From the NCBI GenBank assembly GCA_019914945.1, contig CM034103.1, positions 12,586,001 through 12,650,000 of the forward strand: a stretch of DNA of 64,000 bases, given 5' to 3'. The position numbers and the translations under genes are program-made. Positions 12,249 to 23,600 of this stretch are shown piece by piece. Each line of letters opens with the position of its first letter. The first letter of the stretch is position 1. The DNA comes from Typha latifolia (Eukaryota; Streptophyta; Magnoliopsida; Poales; Typhaceae). The notes under the pieces were generated by a model, which worked only from the letters and a program-made list of their open reading frames with translations, made no database searches and had not been told where the DNA came from.

Positions 12249-12591
12249 GATCTTGTGTGGCACTTATTTCAAGATTTATTCAACATCTGGTGTCAAGTAG
12301 AATTACTTTTCCTTTCAGTGCTGGTTGCTTCTAGACTTAATCAGGCAAAGGCTACATTGTTTGTAACAATACCCTGCCAGTGTTCTGCTAAGTATTCGAT
12401 CAATTTTTAGTGTGTTGTGTGTGCTGTTGATTGTTATTGAACAATATGCAGACATAGTTCAGTTATTTCGTGTTTGGAATTTCTTAGGCTAATTATCTGG
12501 TTCTGCTTGACATTATTGTTGCTCTTGAAATGTAGTCACTATTATTGCTGTTGCTTTTGCTTTTATTTGTCTTTGCTCTTGTGGTAATATA

Positions 12592-12594
<3 letters not shown>

Positions 12595-12632
<38 letters not shown>
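12595..12632. repeat. (TA)n microsatellite
   Basis: About 18 TA units downstream of GAMYB, within or just past its 3' untranslated region. Confidence 0.9.
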
Positions 12633-12634
<2 letters not shown>

Positions 12635-12699
12635 CAACATGGCTGGGAGATTTCTTTGTAGTATTTCAAGCAACTTATGGAGGCCATAAACCCCTCTGT

Positions 12700-13980
12700 A
12701 CAGAGATGCTTTGGATAAGTAAATCTTGTATCATAGTTTAGCTACATGGAATGGAAGTTTGTTTGGTGTATTCGTCATCCTTCTGAAGCTTGAAATGTTT
12801 CTCAATTGACTCTTACGAGGGTAATTTGCACCGAAAACTCTTACGAGCTAAATTTAAGCCTGAGTTTGAGCTGAATCCTAGTTTGGTCGGAGGCTATTTT
12901 TGAGCCAAACTTAAGTCGAATCAGAATGAGCCCGAACTGAGCCCAAGCTTCAAACTAGGCAATTGTAAGCCAGATTGAACCAAGGCTATTATGCAAGACC
13001 TTTCAACCTTTATATCTAGCCAGGAACACTATGAACTTTGCAACCTTATTTTTTCTGAGGCGTTCATTTATTTTGACACCCACGAGGAGATGTGCTTAGT
13101 TTTTATTTCCTCTTCCTAAGTGAGAAACAATTTTAGTGCTCCATAGCTTATAAAGTAGTCCTACATAGAAAAGATAGTGGTTATCGATTAAGACGAGATG
13201 ACAAAGGGCTTCAAGTAAGCCAGTTGAAGCATTGTTCTAATAAATTATCACATAACATATTTAATTTGCAAACTATAGGAACTAGAAAAGTAAACTTTTC
13301 ATTTTCTGGTTCATATCTACATTCAAGAAGAGTTTTTGACTATTTTATGTCTCTCAAAAGTTTTTTATGGCGCATGTAATTATCTTAAAACTTACATATA
13401 AGACTAAGTGAATTAAAAACTTTAATTGCTGACACAGTACTTATAGAGAAATTTAAAAATAGCTAAGAAAATACTAAGTATGAGAAAAAAAAATTTCTAT
13501 ATAAATCACTTATCCATACATTAGAACCAAAAAAATGATTTATATATAGCTCTTCGCATTTACTAATTTGTTAAGTGATATTTAAATTTTCATATAAGTT
13601 ATTTATTTAATTATGATTTTTAGTGTAAAAAAATAGGATTAAATATATATTTTATCTCTCATGTAATTTTATTCCTATATTTTAAAAAATCTCAAAAATT
13701 ATATTTACGACTAAGTGAAACAGTCAATTTTTCTGCAAAGTTAATAATCTGCGCCCAAATGACCAAAATATCTTATCGTGTTTATTAGAAGTAAAAATTT
13801 ATTCCAAAAAATATTTGATAGACTAGTTCGAAAAAAATAGAAAACTCCTGAGAAATAATTTAAAAATGGAATCCTGTAATCCCATGGATGCCCCGCAACA
13901 GAATTTCAAACTACAATTCTACCCCTACTTAAAATAATTTAAAAATGGAAAAATAGTTTGTTGTAGTTAATTAAAGCAAC
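12700..13980. other. Intergenic stretch without a gene
   Basis: At 12850-12990 there is degenerate GAGC/AGCCCGAACTGAGCCC sequence of the same style as 1660-1770 and 41100-41350, probably a dispersed old repeat. The rest is AT-rich and no coding signal was found. Confidence 0.5.
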
Positions 13981-14023
13981 GTTATACGAAACATAGAATT
14001 CTTCTCTTCCTCTTCCTTAACAA

Positions 14024-14413
14024 ATGGAGAACAGAAGCCATGGCGATCGAAGAGCCAGTCTCCACCCATCTAGCTGCAAGCATTGGAGGTCGCCGGAGGA
14101 TCCGTCGAAGCGTCGGAAGCACCGCCATCGCCGCAACCGCCGTGAGAGTAAGGGTGGGCGGGAGAAGGACGAAGGAGACAATCATCGTTCTTTAGTGGAG
14201 GTGGCCTCATCTGTCCCGGCGAAGCCCGTGGACGGTGAGCGCGAGGAGGGTGGTGAGAAAGGCGCCGTTTCAGTGGCGGGAACGGTTTCCGGCGGTGAAT
14301 CGATCCGGTCAGAGAATGCCGAGATCAATTCCGCTTCGGTCTGTTTCGATCTTATCTTCGTTTCTCTCAAGAACACATCCAGCGACTTCCATTCTCTTGC
14401 CCAGTACGAGTAG
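14024..14413 (+). pseudogene. Arg/His/Ser-rich gene fragment, possibly exon 1 of a PRP4-like kinase
   Basis: A 129-codon frame begins MENRSHGDRRASLHP, continues with KRRKHRHRRNRRESK and then a Glu/Gly/Val-rich stretch, and ends at TAG 14411-14413. The charged start (HWRSPEDPSKRRKHRHR) resembles the N-terminal exon of plant PRP4/PRPF4B splicing kinases. No kinase domain follows, and a donor-like GGTCTGTTT follows the charged region around 14338. It could be a captured or duplicated exon or a small expressed gene. It ends just before the TATA-like site of the NAC gene. The assignment rests on composition and remembered family wording only. Confidence 0.35.
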
Positions 14414-14478
14414 AACTCGGATACTCGAATTAGTTTGGCGAAAAATTTGATTCGGAATAAAATTTATCTCCAACAGGT

Positions 14479-14487
14479 ATAAATATG
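14479..14487 (+). promoter_or_regulatory. TATA-like box of the repeat-NAC gene
   Basis: TATAAATAT lies 108 bp before the chosen start codon, and a (CT)n tract (about 14519-14550) follows 30-60 bp downstream where the 5' leader would begin. This argues for initiation near 14510 and against the in-frame ATG at 14485, which overlaps the box. Confidence 0.5.
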
Positions 14488-14513
14488 ATTTTGGTTTTAC
14501 GCGATTCTCTCTC

Positions 14514-14552
<39 letters not shown>

Positions 14553-14586
14553 CTTCTTTTGTCTCTGGCTTTATCCGAGCAAATTA

Positions 14587-17257
14587 ATGGATGAGTTTCA
14601 AGTACCTTTGAGCCCTTCAATTCCAGCAGAATTTCTCTATGACGATGATCTCATCTACCATCGAGATGAGAGAATCTTTCAATCCGAAGAGCTTTGGATT
14701 CAGCATCTACCTCAAGAACTAGTTCTCGATGAACCTAGCCATGCTATTCAAGTTACCGATCAATCTCCTCAAGAGGTCATCCACCACCATTCAAACGATG
14801 TCCATCAAAGTGGGCAGTTAATCCAGCAACCTGGGAAGGTCATGCAATACCCTTTTCAAGAGATTGTCCACGAGAATTCTATTGGAGAAGGAGTATATAA
14901 GCAGCCACCTTATCTGCCTGGAACAGGATTTATCGACCAGCCTCCTCAAGAGGTCATCCACCCTACAGAGGTTGTCCATCAAAGTGGGCAGTTTATCCAG
15001 CTACCTGGGCAGGTTATGCACTATCCTCTTCAAGACATTATCCAGGAAAATTCTAGTGGAAAAGGAGCATATGAGCAGCCACCTTATCCGCTTGGAACAG
15101 GATTTATCCACCAGCCTCCTCAAGAGGCCATCCACTACCCTACAGAGGCTGTCCATCAAAGTGGAAAGTTTATCCAGCAACCTGGGCAGGTTATGCACTA
15201 CTCTCTTCAAGAGATTGTCCAGCAGATTTCTACTACAGAAGGAGCATATGAGCAACCACCTTATCCACCTGGAACAGGGTTTATTGACCAGCCGCCTCAA
15301 GAGGTCATCCGCCCTACAGAGGTTGTCCATCAAAGTGGACAGTTTATCCAGCAACCTGGGCAAGGTATGCACTATCTTCTTCAAGACATTATCCATGAAA
15401 ATTCTACTAGAGTAGGAGCATATGAGCAGCCACCTTATCCGCCTGGAACAGGGTTTATCCACCAGCCTCCTCAAGAGGCCATCCACTACCCTACAGAGGC
15501 TGTCCATCAAAGTGGAAAGTTTATCCAGCAACCTGGGCAGGTTATGCACTACTCTCTTCAAGAGATTGTCCAGCAGATTTCTACTAGAGAAGGAGCATAT
15601 GAGCAACCACCTTATCCACCTGGAACAGGGTTTATCGACCAGCCGCCTCAAGAGGTCATCCGCCCTACAGAGGTTGTCCATCAAAGTGGACAGTTTATCC
15701 AGCAACCTGGGCAAGGTATGCACTATCTTCTTCAAGACAATATCCATGAAAATTCTACTAGAGTAGGAGCACATGAGCAGCCACCTTATCTGCCTGGAAC
15801 AGGGTTTATCGACCAGCCTCCTCAAGAGGTCATCCACTACTCTACAGAGGTTGTCCATCAAAGTGGGCAGTTTACCCAGCAACCTGGACAGGTTATGCAC
15901 CATCCTCCTCAAGAGATCAACCAGAAGAATCCTACTGGAGAAGAAGCATATAGGCAGCCACCTTATCCACCTGGAGTAAGGTTTGCTCCCACAGATGCGG
16001 AGCTTCTCGAGCAGTACCTCACCAAGAAAATACACGGCGAGCCGATCCCTAGGAAAATCATCAACGAAGAGGATGTGTATAGGGGCCATCCGGAGGACAT
16101 TGTAGGTACGTAGAATAAAGTTTTAGTTTAGAATTTTTTTTATTATATCTAGTTTGTGCAAATTATCGACATATTTATGAAGTTATGTGTTAAGTAAATT
16201 CCATTTCATAGCCTATAATTTCACTATCTACAACCCATAAATGTAGAAACTCATAAGGACAGTGGGGAAACGGCATGGTACTTCTTCACGCCAAGAGATC
16301 GAAGGTATGGGAGAGGGAGAAGACCAAGGAGAGATGCAGGTCCAGGCTATTGGAAGGCCTCTGGATCAGACAAAGAGATTCATAATAGTAGTGGGGTTCA
16401 AATTGGATCTAAGAGACACCTTGTGTACCATGTTGGAAGACAGCAAGCAAGGATTAAGACGAATTGGATGATGTATGAGTACAAGGTGCAGGATTCTCAG
16501 ATACCTTTGGACCCTAATCCTAAAGTAAAAATCATGCTCGTATGTCTCTATCTACCCTCTCATTTGTTCTCTTCTTCCTTTTTTTTTTTTTAAAAATTCA
16601 TCTCCACTTATTTTTATTTAGTTTATTATTTAAGCATAATTGTTGCATTAATTTCTAAAAGGATATTCATATAATGTTCCTAAAAGATGGCTGGTAAATT
16701 TAACTGGCGAAGCTGAATGACTACGATGCCCTTCTTTATTAAATATGCTATCTAGTTGCTTCAGATAGTTTTTGAACCGTTTCAAACAATTTATACGAGG
16801 GCAAATTGGTATTTTCACAATCTAGGTTCAGTTTTAACTATGGTTTAAGAGGGATCTTTATTATAATTATGATATTTGGAAAGGTTTAAAGTGGTAATTA
16901 TATAAAAATTCCTATTTTATTTGCCATGGATTTATTGTTCTTTTGTTCTCGGAAATCGGAATAACAACTAGCCTAATTGATCAAATCACAAAAGGTCAAT
17001 ATTGCCCATATTTTCAAGGGATTATATTCCTTTTTGTATTTAAGATAAAACAATGCTCTTTTTTAATTTAGTGTCTCCTATGATTAGGTACTAGATCCAT
17101 ATTTATTGTAGTAATATAACTAGTCTCGTTATTATGGGGATTTTACAATAACCCCCTATTATATTATTGCTAATAATCTTATTACATTTTTTTGCAGTTG
17201 GACACTTGGGTTTTGTGTAAAATATACAAGAAGGTTGAAAAGACTGAAGACAACTGA
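14587..17257 (+). CDS. NAC transcription factor with N-terminal tandem-repeat extension
   Basis: Exons 14587-16105, 16247-16539 and 17198-17257 join in frame to 623 aa. Residues 1-59 are unique and acidic. Residues 60 to about 463 are seven 58/59-residue Gln/Pro/His-rich repeats (core VHQSGQFIQQPGQ, ending EQPPYPPGTGFIDQ). The NAC domain follows at about 459-617, with all five subdomains: A (PPGVRFAPTDAELLEQYL), B (IINEEDVY), C (ETAWYFFTPRDRRYG and GYWKASGSDKEI), D (HLVYHVGRQQARIKTNWMMY) and E (LDTWVLCKIYKK). The protein stops nine residues after that. Ordinary NAC proteins have the domain at the N-terminus and an activation region at the C-terminus; here the order is reversed, and the repeats may stand in for the activation region. 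The exon/intron positions within the domain match typical NAC genes. The start at 14587 is chosen over 14485 because the latter overlaps a TATA-like box. Confidence 0.8.
14764..15975 (+). repeat. Seven-copy coding tandem repeat in the NAC gene
   Basis: Units run 14764-14940, 14941-15114, 15115-15291, 15292-15465, 15466-15642, 15643-15816 and 15817-15975. Lengths alternate 177/174 bp. Units 3+4 and 5+6 are nearly identical, so a 351-bp dimer was duplicated recently. Every unit keeps the frame, with no stop or frameshift. The last unit merges into the NAC domain through its QPPYPPG segment. Confidence 0.95.
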
Positions 17258-17500
17258 TGCTGCTACAAGAGTTAGATCTGAAGAACAACCCCTAATAGCC
17301 TATTGATGGGTATTTACCAGGATTTTATTGTTTAAAATTAGAACCTTAGAAGTGAAAATAAAGTTCCAGTGGGTTTAATCCCCACTTAGAACCATTCTTT
17401 TCCATGTATTTTTTTTTCTTGTAATTATTTTGAATTTATTCTTGGTTGTACAAAGTCAACAAGGTCTATTTGTTTTGTACTTTCTCTTCCTTGTGCTTAT
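17105..17500 (+). repeat. NAC last-exon segment, copy A
   Basis: This intact segment includes the end of NAC intron 2, exon 3 and 3' flank (AAAGTTCCAGTGGGTTTAATC, TTCTTGGTTGTACAAAGTC). It is duplicated at 18665-19030. Confidence 0.85.
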
Positions 17501-17526
17501 GAGAACTTAACTTCCTGCACACTGTT

Positions 17527-18270
17527 GGGAGACTTCTGTCTTCTTTTTAATGCAAACAACTCATGCTCGTTCTTTGTTGTTGTTCTTTGATTCTTATGCA
17601 AACTGAGTTTACTTTGCACCCGTTTTACAGTGATTTTTTTAGTAGGTTTTGAAGCTGGAGGTCCTAACACCTTCAAACATCAATCCCTGGTCCATCATTG
17701 AGAATGAATCTTTCATCAAGTGTCTACAAACAAGACCTCCTGTTTCAGGTGGGGAATATCATTGCACTTAGAATGGAGCTACTCTTTCATCTGTCCAGCT
17801 GATGGTGTTGGCTTCTGCTAATATTATGTGAATCTCCTTTCAGAAGTGCTGTTCTAGTGATGATTTTAGTTCTCATGATTTGAATCTGAATATTTTCTTG
17901 CAGAACTTCTGATTCAAGCTTGTCAGTCATACTGGACGAAGGTGGAGATTCAATTGGAATCTAAAGGAACAAACCACATCTCAAGGCTTCAATTTGATCA
18001 AGTATCTGTCTATCCCCAGGATTCTTACAAGGTATAATTGGCATGGATAAGTTTCTCATTATTGATGTGAGTGTCTGACCAACAATAAATAAAGTGATTT
18101 TGACTGAATTCTATTGTTCAGATGCTATCATAAAGCATGATTGTCTCACTATATTAGATTGACTGGGTTAATTGTTATACAGATAAAGTGAACAGAAGTA
18201 TAACATCGTCAAGACTTGCTTTATTCTTCCTATTTTGTTCTTTATGCTTCCTCCTTTGCTCTCTCTCTCT
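17527..18270 (+). pseudogene. Alpha-L-arabinofuranosidase gene fragment
   Basis: It matches the intact gene at about 21925-23320: end of intron 2, exon 3 (GTTTTGAAGCTGGAGGTCCT), the end of exon 4 (GGCTTCTGCTAATATTATG), intron 4, exon 5 (GGAATCTAAAGGAACAAACC) and the start of intron 5. It is inactivated by missing exons 1, 2 and 6-17, by small indels, by a 17-bp loss in exon 3, and by a deletion of about 520 bp that fuses GATGGTGTTGG of exon 3 directly to CTTCTGCT of exon 4. Introns are retained, so this is a DNA-level duplicate, not a retrocopy. It sits directly after the NAC gene. Confidence 0.9.
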
Positions 18271-18664
18271 CTATATATATCTCTTTTATATAGGATCTGC
18301 TTCCTATGTAGGATTAAGTACTAGTTTATTGGTAAATATTTTTTCCATGACTAAGAAGGTTATAGATTCGACTCCAACACTAAATAAAATTGTGGAGAAA
18401 TTATTTGATGATTTGGTGGCTTAGCTCGATTTAGTTAATGGCTCGACAGCGCGGTTAATTTTGAGGAACAACTCGGCAGCGCAACGACTTGGAGTAAGTC
18501 TCAGTGACATTTGATTTGGAGGAATTGTTTAGCGACGCATATAACTTGAAGCCTAGACAACTAAAAGCTCGATAAGACTTAAGTGCCTTTATATCTAGAG
18601 AGAGTTACTCTTTTGTCCAACCTATATTTAGCTTTCGAGTTCATAAATGATAAAAAAAAAAGTA

Positions 18665-19030
18665 CTAATTTATTATAATAATATAACTAGTCTCATTATG
18701 TAACTATGCTTATTATGTCCATTTAACAATTACCCATGATTATTTTGCTAATCATCTTATTACATTAATTGTGCAGTTGGACACTTGAGTTCTATAAAGA
18801 ATTTCTACACATGAAGGCTAACAAGACTCAGACAACTGATGCTGCTGATACACAAGTTACTTCTTCAAAGTTAAAGTTTAGAACTTTAGAAGGGAAATAT
18901 TAGTTCCCGTGGGTCAATCCCCACTTGAATGTTTTTTTGTTCTTATAAATATTTTGTGTTTATTCTTGGTTGTACAAAATTAACGAAGTGGATATATTTT
19001 GTACTTGTTCTTGGCTGTGCATAAAATAAG
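18665..19030 (+). pseudogene. Duplicate of the NAC last exon, decayed
   Basis: Similar to 17105-17490 along its length: the end of intron 2 with a GTGCAG acceptor, then TTGGACACTTGAGTTCTATA, in which a Trp codon has become TGA. The 3' flank follows, with shared AAGTTTAGAACTTTAGAAG-like, GTGGGTCAATCCCCACTTG and TTCTTGGTTGTACAAAAT sequence. The rest of the NAC gene is absent upstream, so this is a remnant of a second NAC copy lying in front of the intact arabinofuranosidase gene. Confidence 0.85.
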
Positions 19031-20040
19031 TTCGTACAGCTTGACTTGCAGAGGATCCGTTCCTATTTGACTCCTAACTATCTAATATATTTTATTTTAC
19101 CCATGGAGTAAACTGAAAATTGCTCATTTTACCTTTAAAATAAAATAAAAAATAATTTTCCAAGAGTTTAAAATTGATCGCTTGGTATTTTTTAATAGAA
19201 AAATATTAAATGAACAATTAACGCAAGGGACATTTGCAAGGTTTTAACTAATTGAGAGTATTAATGTGCCACAAAAAAATAAAGCAGAGAGTCTATATGA
19301 AAATGAGCAATAATTTTCGAGATATTGGTATAATTTTCTTGCCTCCCTTTATTTTAGGAATAATTTTTTTTATAAAATATAATTATTTATTCCATAATAA
19401 TAGTTATTAGCTATATTCTAAAATATAAATACTATTTATCAAAATTATATCTTATACCACACTCTAACATAATTATCAATTTATCCTTAATATCTATCTC
19501 ATCAATCTACTTTATATCAAATTAAAAAGTATTTGTCATAATTTCATAAAATAATTTTCTTTTTCTTTTACTTTATAGCGCATCGAAAATAATTATTATA
19601 CTCTTATTCTATAAAATTAATAAATATAGAAATAGTTATTCCTACACTAAAATCGCTTGTTTTGTTAATAATAAATAAGAATTATTATTCCTATTTAAAC
19701 CATATTTCATATGTCAACAAACCTATATATATATATATAGTCACACTTGGTCTTTTAAGCCTTGTTTGTCTGTTCATGATTAAGTAACTTTTGTCCACTA
19801 ACCATTAACTAAACACCATCTTAAAATATATATACATATTTAGTTGTTACTTGTTAGATCTACTAATGCTTACCACTTTGTTTGTTTGTTAGTAGAACCA
19901 CTTTTCTAATCCCCTCCTTTAAAGAAAAGAATTTATTGGATAAGGCAAAGGTGGGCCTCCCACCCACAGCCAAAGGCCACACGCATGGACGCAATTGAGA
20001 CGTGGAGATGTGGACGCTTGACGGCTTGAGCTGCTATTGC
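19031..20040. other. AT-rich intergenic region before the arabinofuranosidase gene
   Basis: It is mostly AT-rich, with long A/T runs and no coding signal. The last part is the probable promoter of the downstream gene, which has a GC-richer leader from about 20000. The minus-strand frames at 19919-20417 look like shadows of that leader. Confidence 0.5.
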
Positions 20041-20617
20041 AATGCCTATCGTCTCCGTTTCCTCCGTCCGATCTAAACTCCACGGTCGTGATCTCTCCGA
20101 TGACGGCGATCAGGACGAGCTCCTCGTCTACCCTCTGCCACACAGTCGGCCTGGGATTTACTCCCGCTTCCATCCGTATAGGAACGCACTCTCCACTTAA
20201 CGGCTCTACTTGAACGCGTCGGATTCTGCTTCAATTTCTTCGTGGGCGGGTCGGTTTCCTGCTCTTCTCGTCGGGAATTGGTGAAAAATTTGATCTTTTT
20301 CCGACCCAACTCGTAATTTGCGTTCAATTCCATCAGCTGTTTGGAATAATGCCCAGAAGACCTTCTTTTTCTTGTTCTTTTTTGGTATTGGTGATTGTTT
20401 GTCGGCTCTTCCATCATTGAGGGAATTATTTTCTCTTGTTCCGCTTCAAGCTACTGCTCATAAAATTGTCCACTTTCTAGGGACGTAGTTGGAATAGTGA
20501 GTAGTTTTTGTGATCTTATTTTGTTCTTTCTTCTGTTGATTTGTCCTGTATTTGGTAATATTCATATGCATATGTAGGCTGTATTGGTGACTTGGGTTTG
20601 AATGTGGTGAAGAGGAA

Positions 20618-23600
20618 ATGGATCTTGGAAGGTCATCCTTTGGTGTTATGCTTTATGCCCTGCTTCTACTGTGTACTAGTTGTAAATGCTTGTCTCATGA
20701 GCTAGGGGCCAACAAGAGTGCCGTCTTGATGGTTGATGCTTCACCTCAATTTGCTCGACAGATCCCTGACACTCTATTTGGCATCTTTTTTGAGGTGAGC
20801 AATGCCTTGTGGCATACTCTTAGCAACATGCTAATCAGTTGCATTTAATGAGGCTCGAATTCTGATGGTGAGTTAATACTTATAAAATGCATTTAGTATC
20901 TTAAATTTTAAGGTCACCACTTAAAATTTGAAAAGGGTACTGGCTTATGCCAAGGTTTGAAGATAATACTAGTTTGAGAAAGTTTCATCCTTTTTCTCTT
21001 ACGAGAATACAATTATACTTAATAATTTGAATGTCTTTATGTCCTGTGTTTTGCTTCTTTGTGACCTACTAAAAGGATTAAAGCGTTATGTGAGGCACTT
21101 CTGGATATCATGAGAAAGTGATTTCTCTTTACATGAATCCTTTCGAAACATTTATTTTCATGCTTACCATTGTTCGCATGCTAGGTGCATGAATCCTTCC
21201 AAGTTAGATTTCATGACAACCAACTTATGTTCTGTAAGCTGTACCAGATTCTAAGTTAAACTTACATCTTGACCATCATCTTACTGAACGTTTAGAAGTT
21301 TTAAAAGATCGGGTGACTTTTGATTTTGCAGCTTGGGGATGTATATTACAACAGTATATCTGTAACACGTGTACTCTCATAACATTGCAGGAGATCAACC
21401 ATGCAGGAGCTGGTGGAATATGGGCAGAACTTGTTAACAATAGAGGTAAGTTAAGTGCTTATAATTTTGAGATATTCGCAAGTTATAGGGTTCGTAAAGA
21501 AAACATTTCATACATTAGTAGACATTTTAATGGCTCAACCTAAATTTCATGCATTGGTTGACATTGAATGACTAAAACTAGCAATTTCTTGCATCCGTAG
21601 GGGGATGGAAGTGGCTAAAAGTAATGACCTCATTGCTCCTAGTATCACCAAGAGCTAGTCTAATTATTTTGACTTTTGAGTGAACCAGTACCTAATTTGA
21701 AGGCTTTGATGTAAGCTCAAAATATTTAAGTACTTGTTAGGGCTTGAATCTTCAGCAGATGTTTAGTGTATCATTATGAGCAGAAACAAAAAACAAGTTT
21801 TTTTAAAAGAAACTCTTATGGATAAATTGGTCAGAGTTATCTTTGGTAGGATTGTCTATGGTCTGGTCATTTTTGCAAGTTCAAAAAATTCAAGTGCTAA
21901 CTTCTTAAAGAAATTCCTTCCTGGATAGAGTCTTTTGTCTTTTGTTAATGGTTGTCTTTTGTTAATGGAATAAGTCATGTTTATTCTTTGTTGTGAATCA
22001 AAGAACAAGTCATATTTATTCTTTGTTGTCTATTCTTTGATTCTTATGCATACTGGTTTATTTTGCAATGTTCTTTTATAGGTTTTGAAGCTGGAGGTCC
22101 TAACACTCCTTCAAACATCAATCCCTGGTCCATCATTGGGAATGAATCTTTCATTTCAGTGTCTACAGACAGGACATCTTGTTTCAGGCGAAATATCATT
22201 GCACTTAGAATGGAGGTACTCTGTCACTACATGGGGTCTTTCATCTGTCCAGCTGATGGTGTTGGTATATATAACCCTGGGTACTGGGGCATGGTATGTG
22301 CTTACTGTTTTCATCATTATTCTTTAAACTACTAATACATTGATAAAAGAAGGATATAGATTTAAAGTTCATGTTATTTTGACAATCGTATGAATCACTG
22401 CTGGGAGTAGTTCATGTTACAAATGACTTGTATTTCTTTTACTCTAAAGAAGACAAAGAATAGGTGACAGATCTGTATACAATTTGCTTTACCTCCTTGT
22501 TCAGCTTGAATGGTTTCTTCCACTTTAAGTTTAAGTACTTCAATATTCTCCGCAATCATGTCTTAGTTTGAAACTCTGAGGTGCTTTTCTTTTGGCCCTT
22601 TGATATTTGGCAATTCTTTTTTCTTGATCCAAATCTATCTGCTTCCCAGTCATTTGATTACTGTTTGTGGCAAACTCCAGAATATAGAAGAAGGGAAGAC
22701 TTATAAAGTGATACTGCATATCAGATCATTTGAATCAGTTAATTTAAGAGTGTCACTTACAAGCTCAGATGGATTGCACAATCTGGCTTCTGCTAGTATC
22801 ATGTGAGTATCCTTTCTATCTTTCAAGTGATGATTTTAATTCTTGTGATTTGAATCGACTGTTTTCATGCAGAACTTCTGATTCAGGCTTCTCAAACTGG
22901 ACGAGGGTGGAGCTTCAGTTGGAATCTAAAGGGACAAACCACAACTCAAGGCTTCAATTAACAACTACCAGAAAAGGAGTTATATGGTTTGATCAAGTAT
23001 CAGTCATGCCCCTGGATACTTACATGGTATAATTGACACAGATAAGTTTCTCATATTGCCATGAGTGGATGATCAACAAAAGATGGAGTGTTTTCAAAGG
23101 ATTTTGACTGAACTTTTATGTCCTGTCAATATCTTGCATAACATGTTTAAGAAGCTACTGAATTAAAGTCAGGAACTTCAGGGAGCAGAGAATGATGCTT
23201 GTCTCACTAGATATGATTGGTTGCATTAATTGCTATACTCATATGCATATAAAACAATTAAGGTTTGTTGTAAACAGAATAATGTTATTATGACTTGCTT
23301 TATGCTTCCTCTTTTGTTCTCTCTCTCTCTCTCATGTGTACATATTTGTGTAGATGCTTATATAAGGGCATGCCTACCTAAACAGATAAACAAACTGACA
23401 AACACACAGTCCTGTATCCTGTTATGTGTGAAGATAGCATTTCGTAATTTTAATAGTAGGAAGTATCAATTACAGCTAATCAACATTTGTTCTAGTGAAC
23501 TGAGGGGCATGTCCTTTTATCAGTATAATGCACTAACAGCACCTTCTCTAAATTTTGATGTTTCCTTGATAGGTAGGATAAGTTTGCGAATGTGAAGATG

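Noticed and set aside
14485..14586. Upstream in-frame ATG that would add a hydrophobic SLSLSL leader to the NAC protein
   Set aside because: It overlaps a TATAAATAT box and the extra residues come from a CT microsatellite, so it is probably not transcribed or at best is leader. 5' end mapping would settle it.
15001..16089. Long minus-strand reading frame of 362 codons
   Set aside because: It is the antisense of the NAC repeat array. Because the units are in-frame multiples, a single stop-free antisense unit makes the whole array open; the product is Leu/Arg/Asp-rich with no recognisable domain.
19919..20417. Two minus-strand frames upstream of the arabinofuranosidase gene
   Set aside because: They overlap the probable promoter and leader of a well-supported plus-strand gene and match no family.
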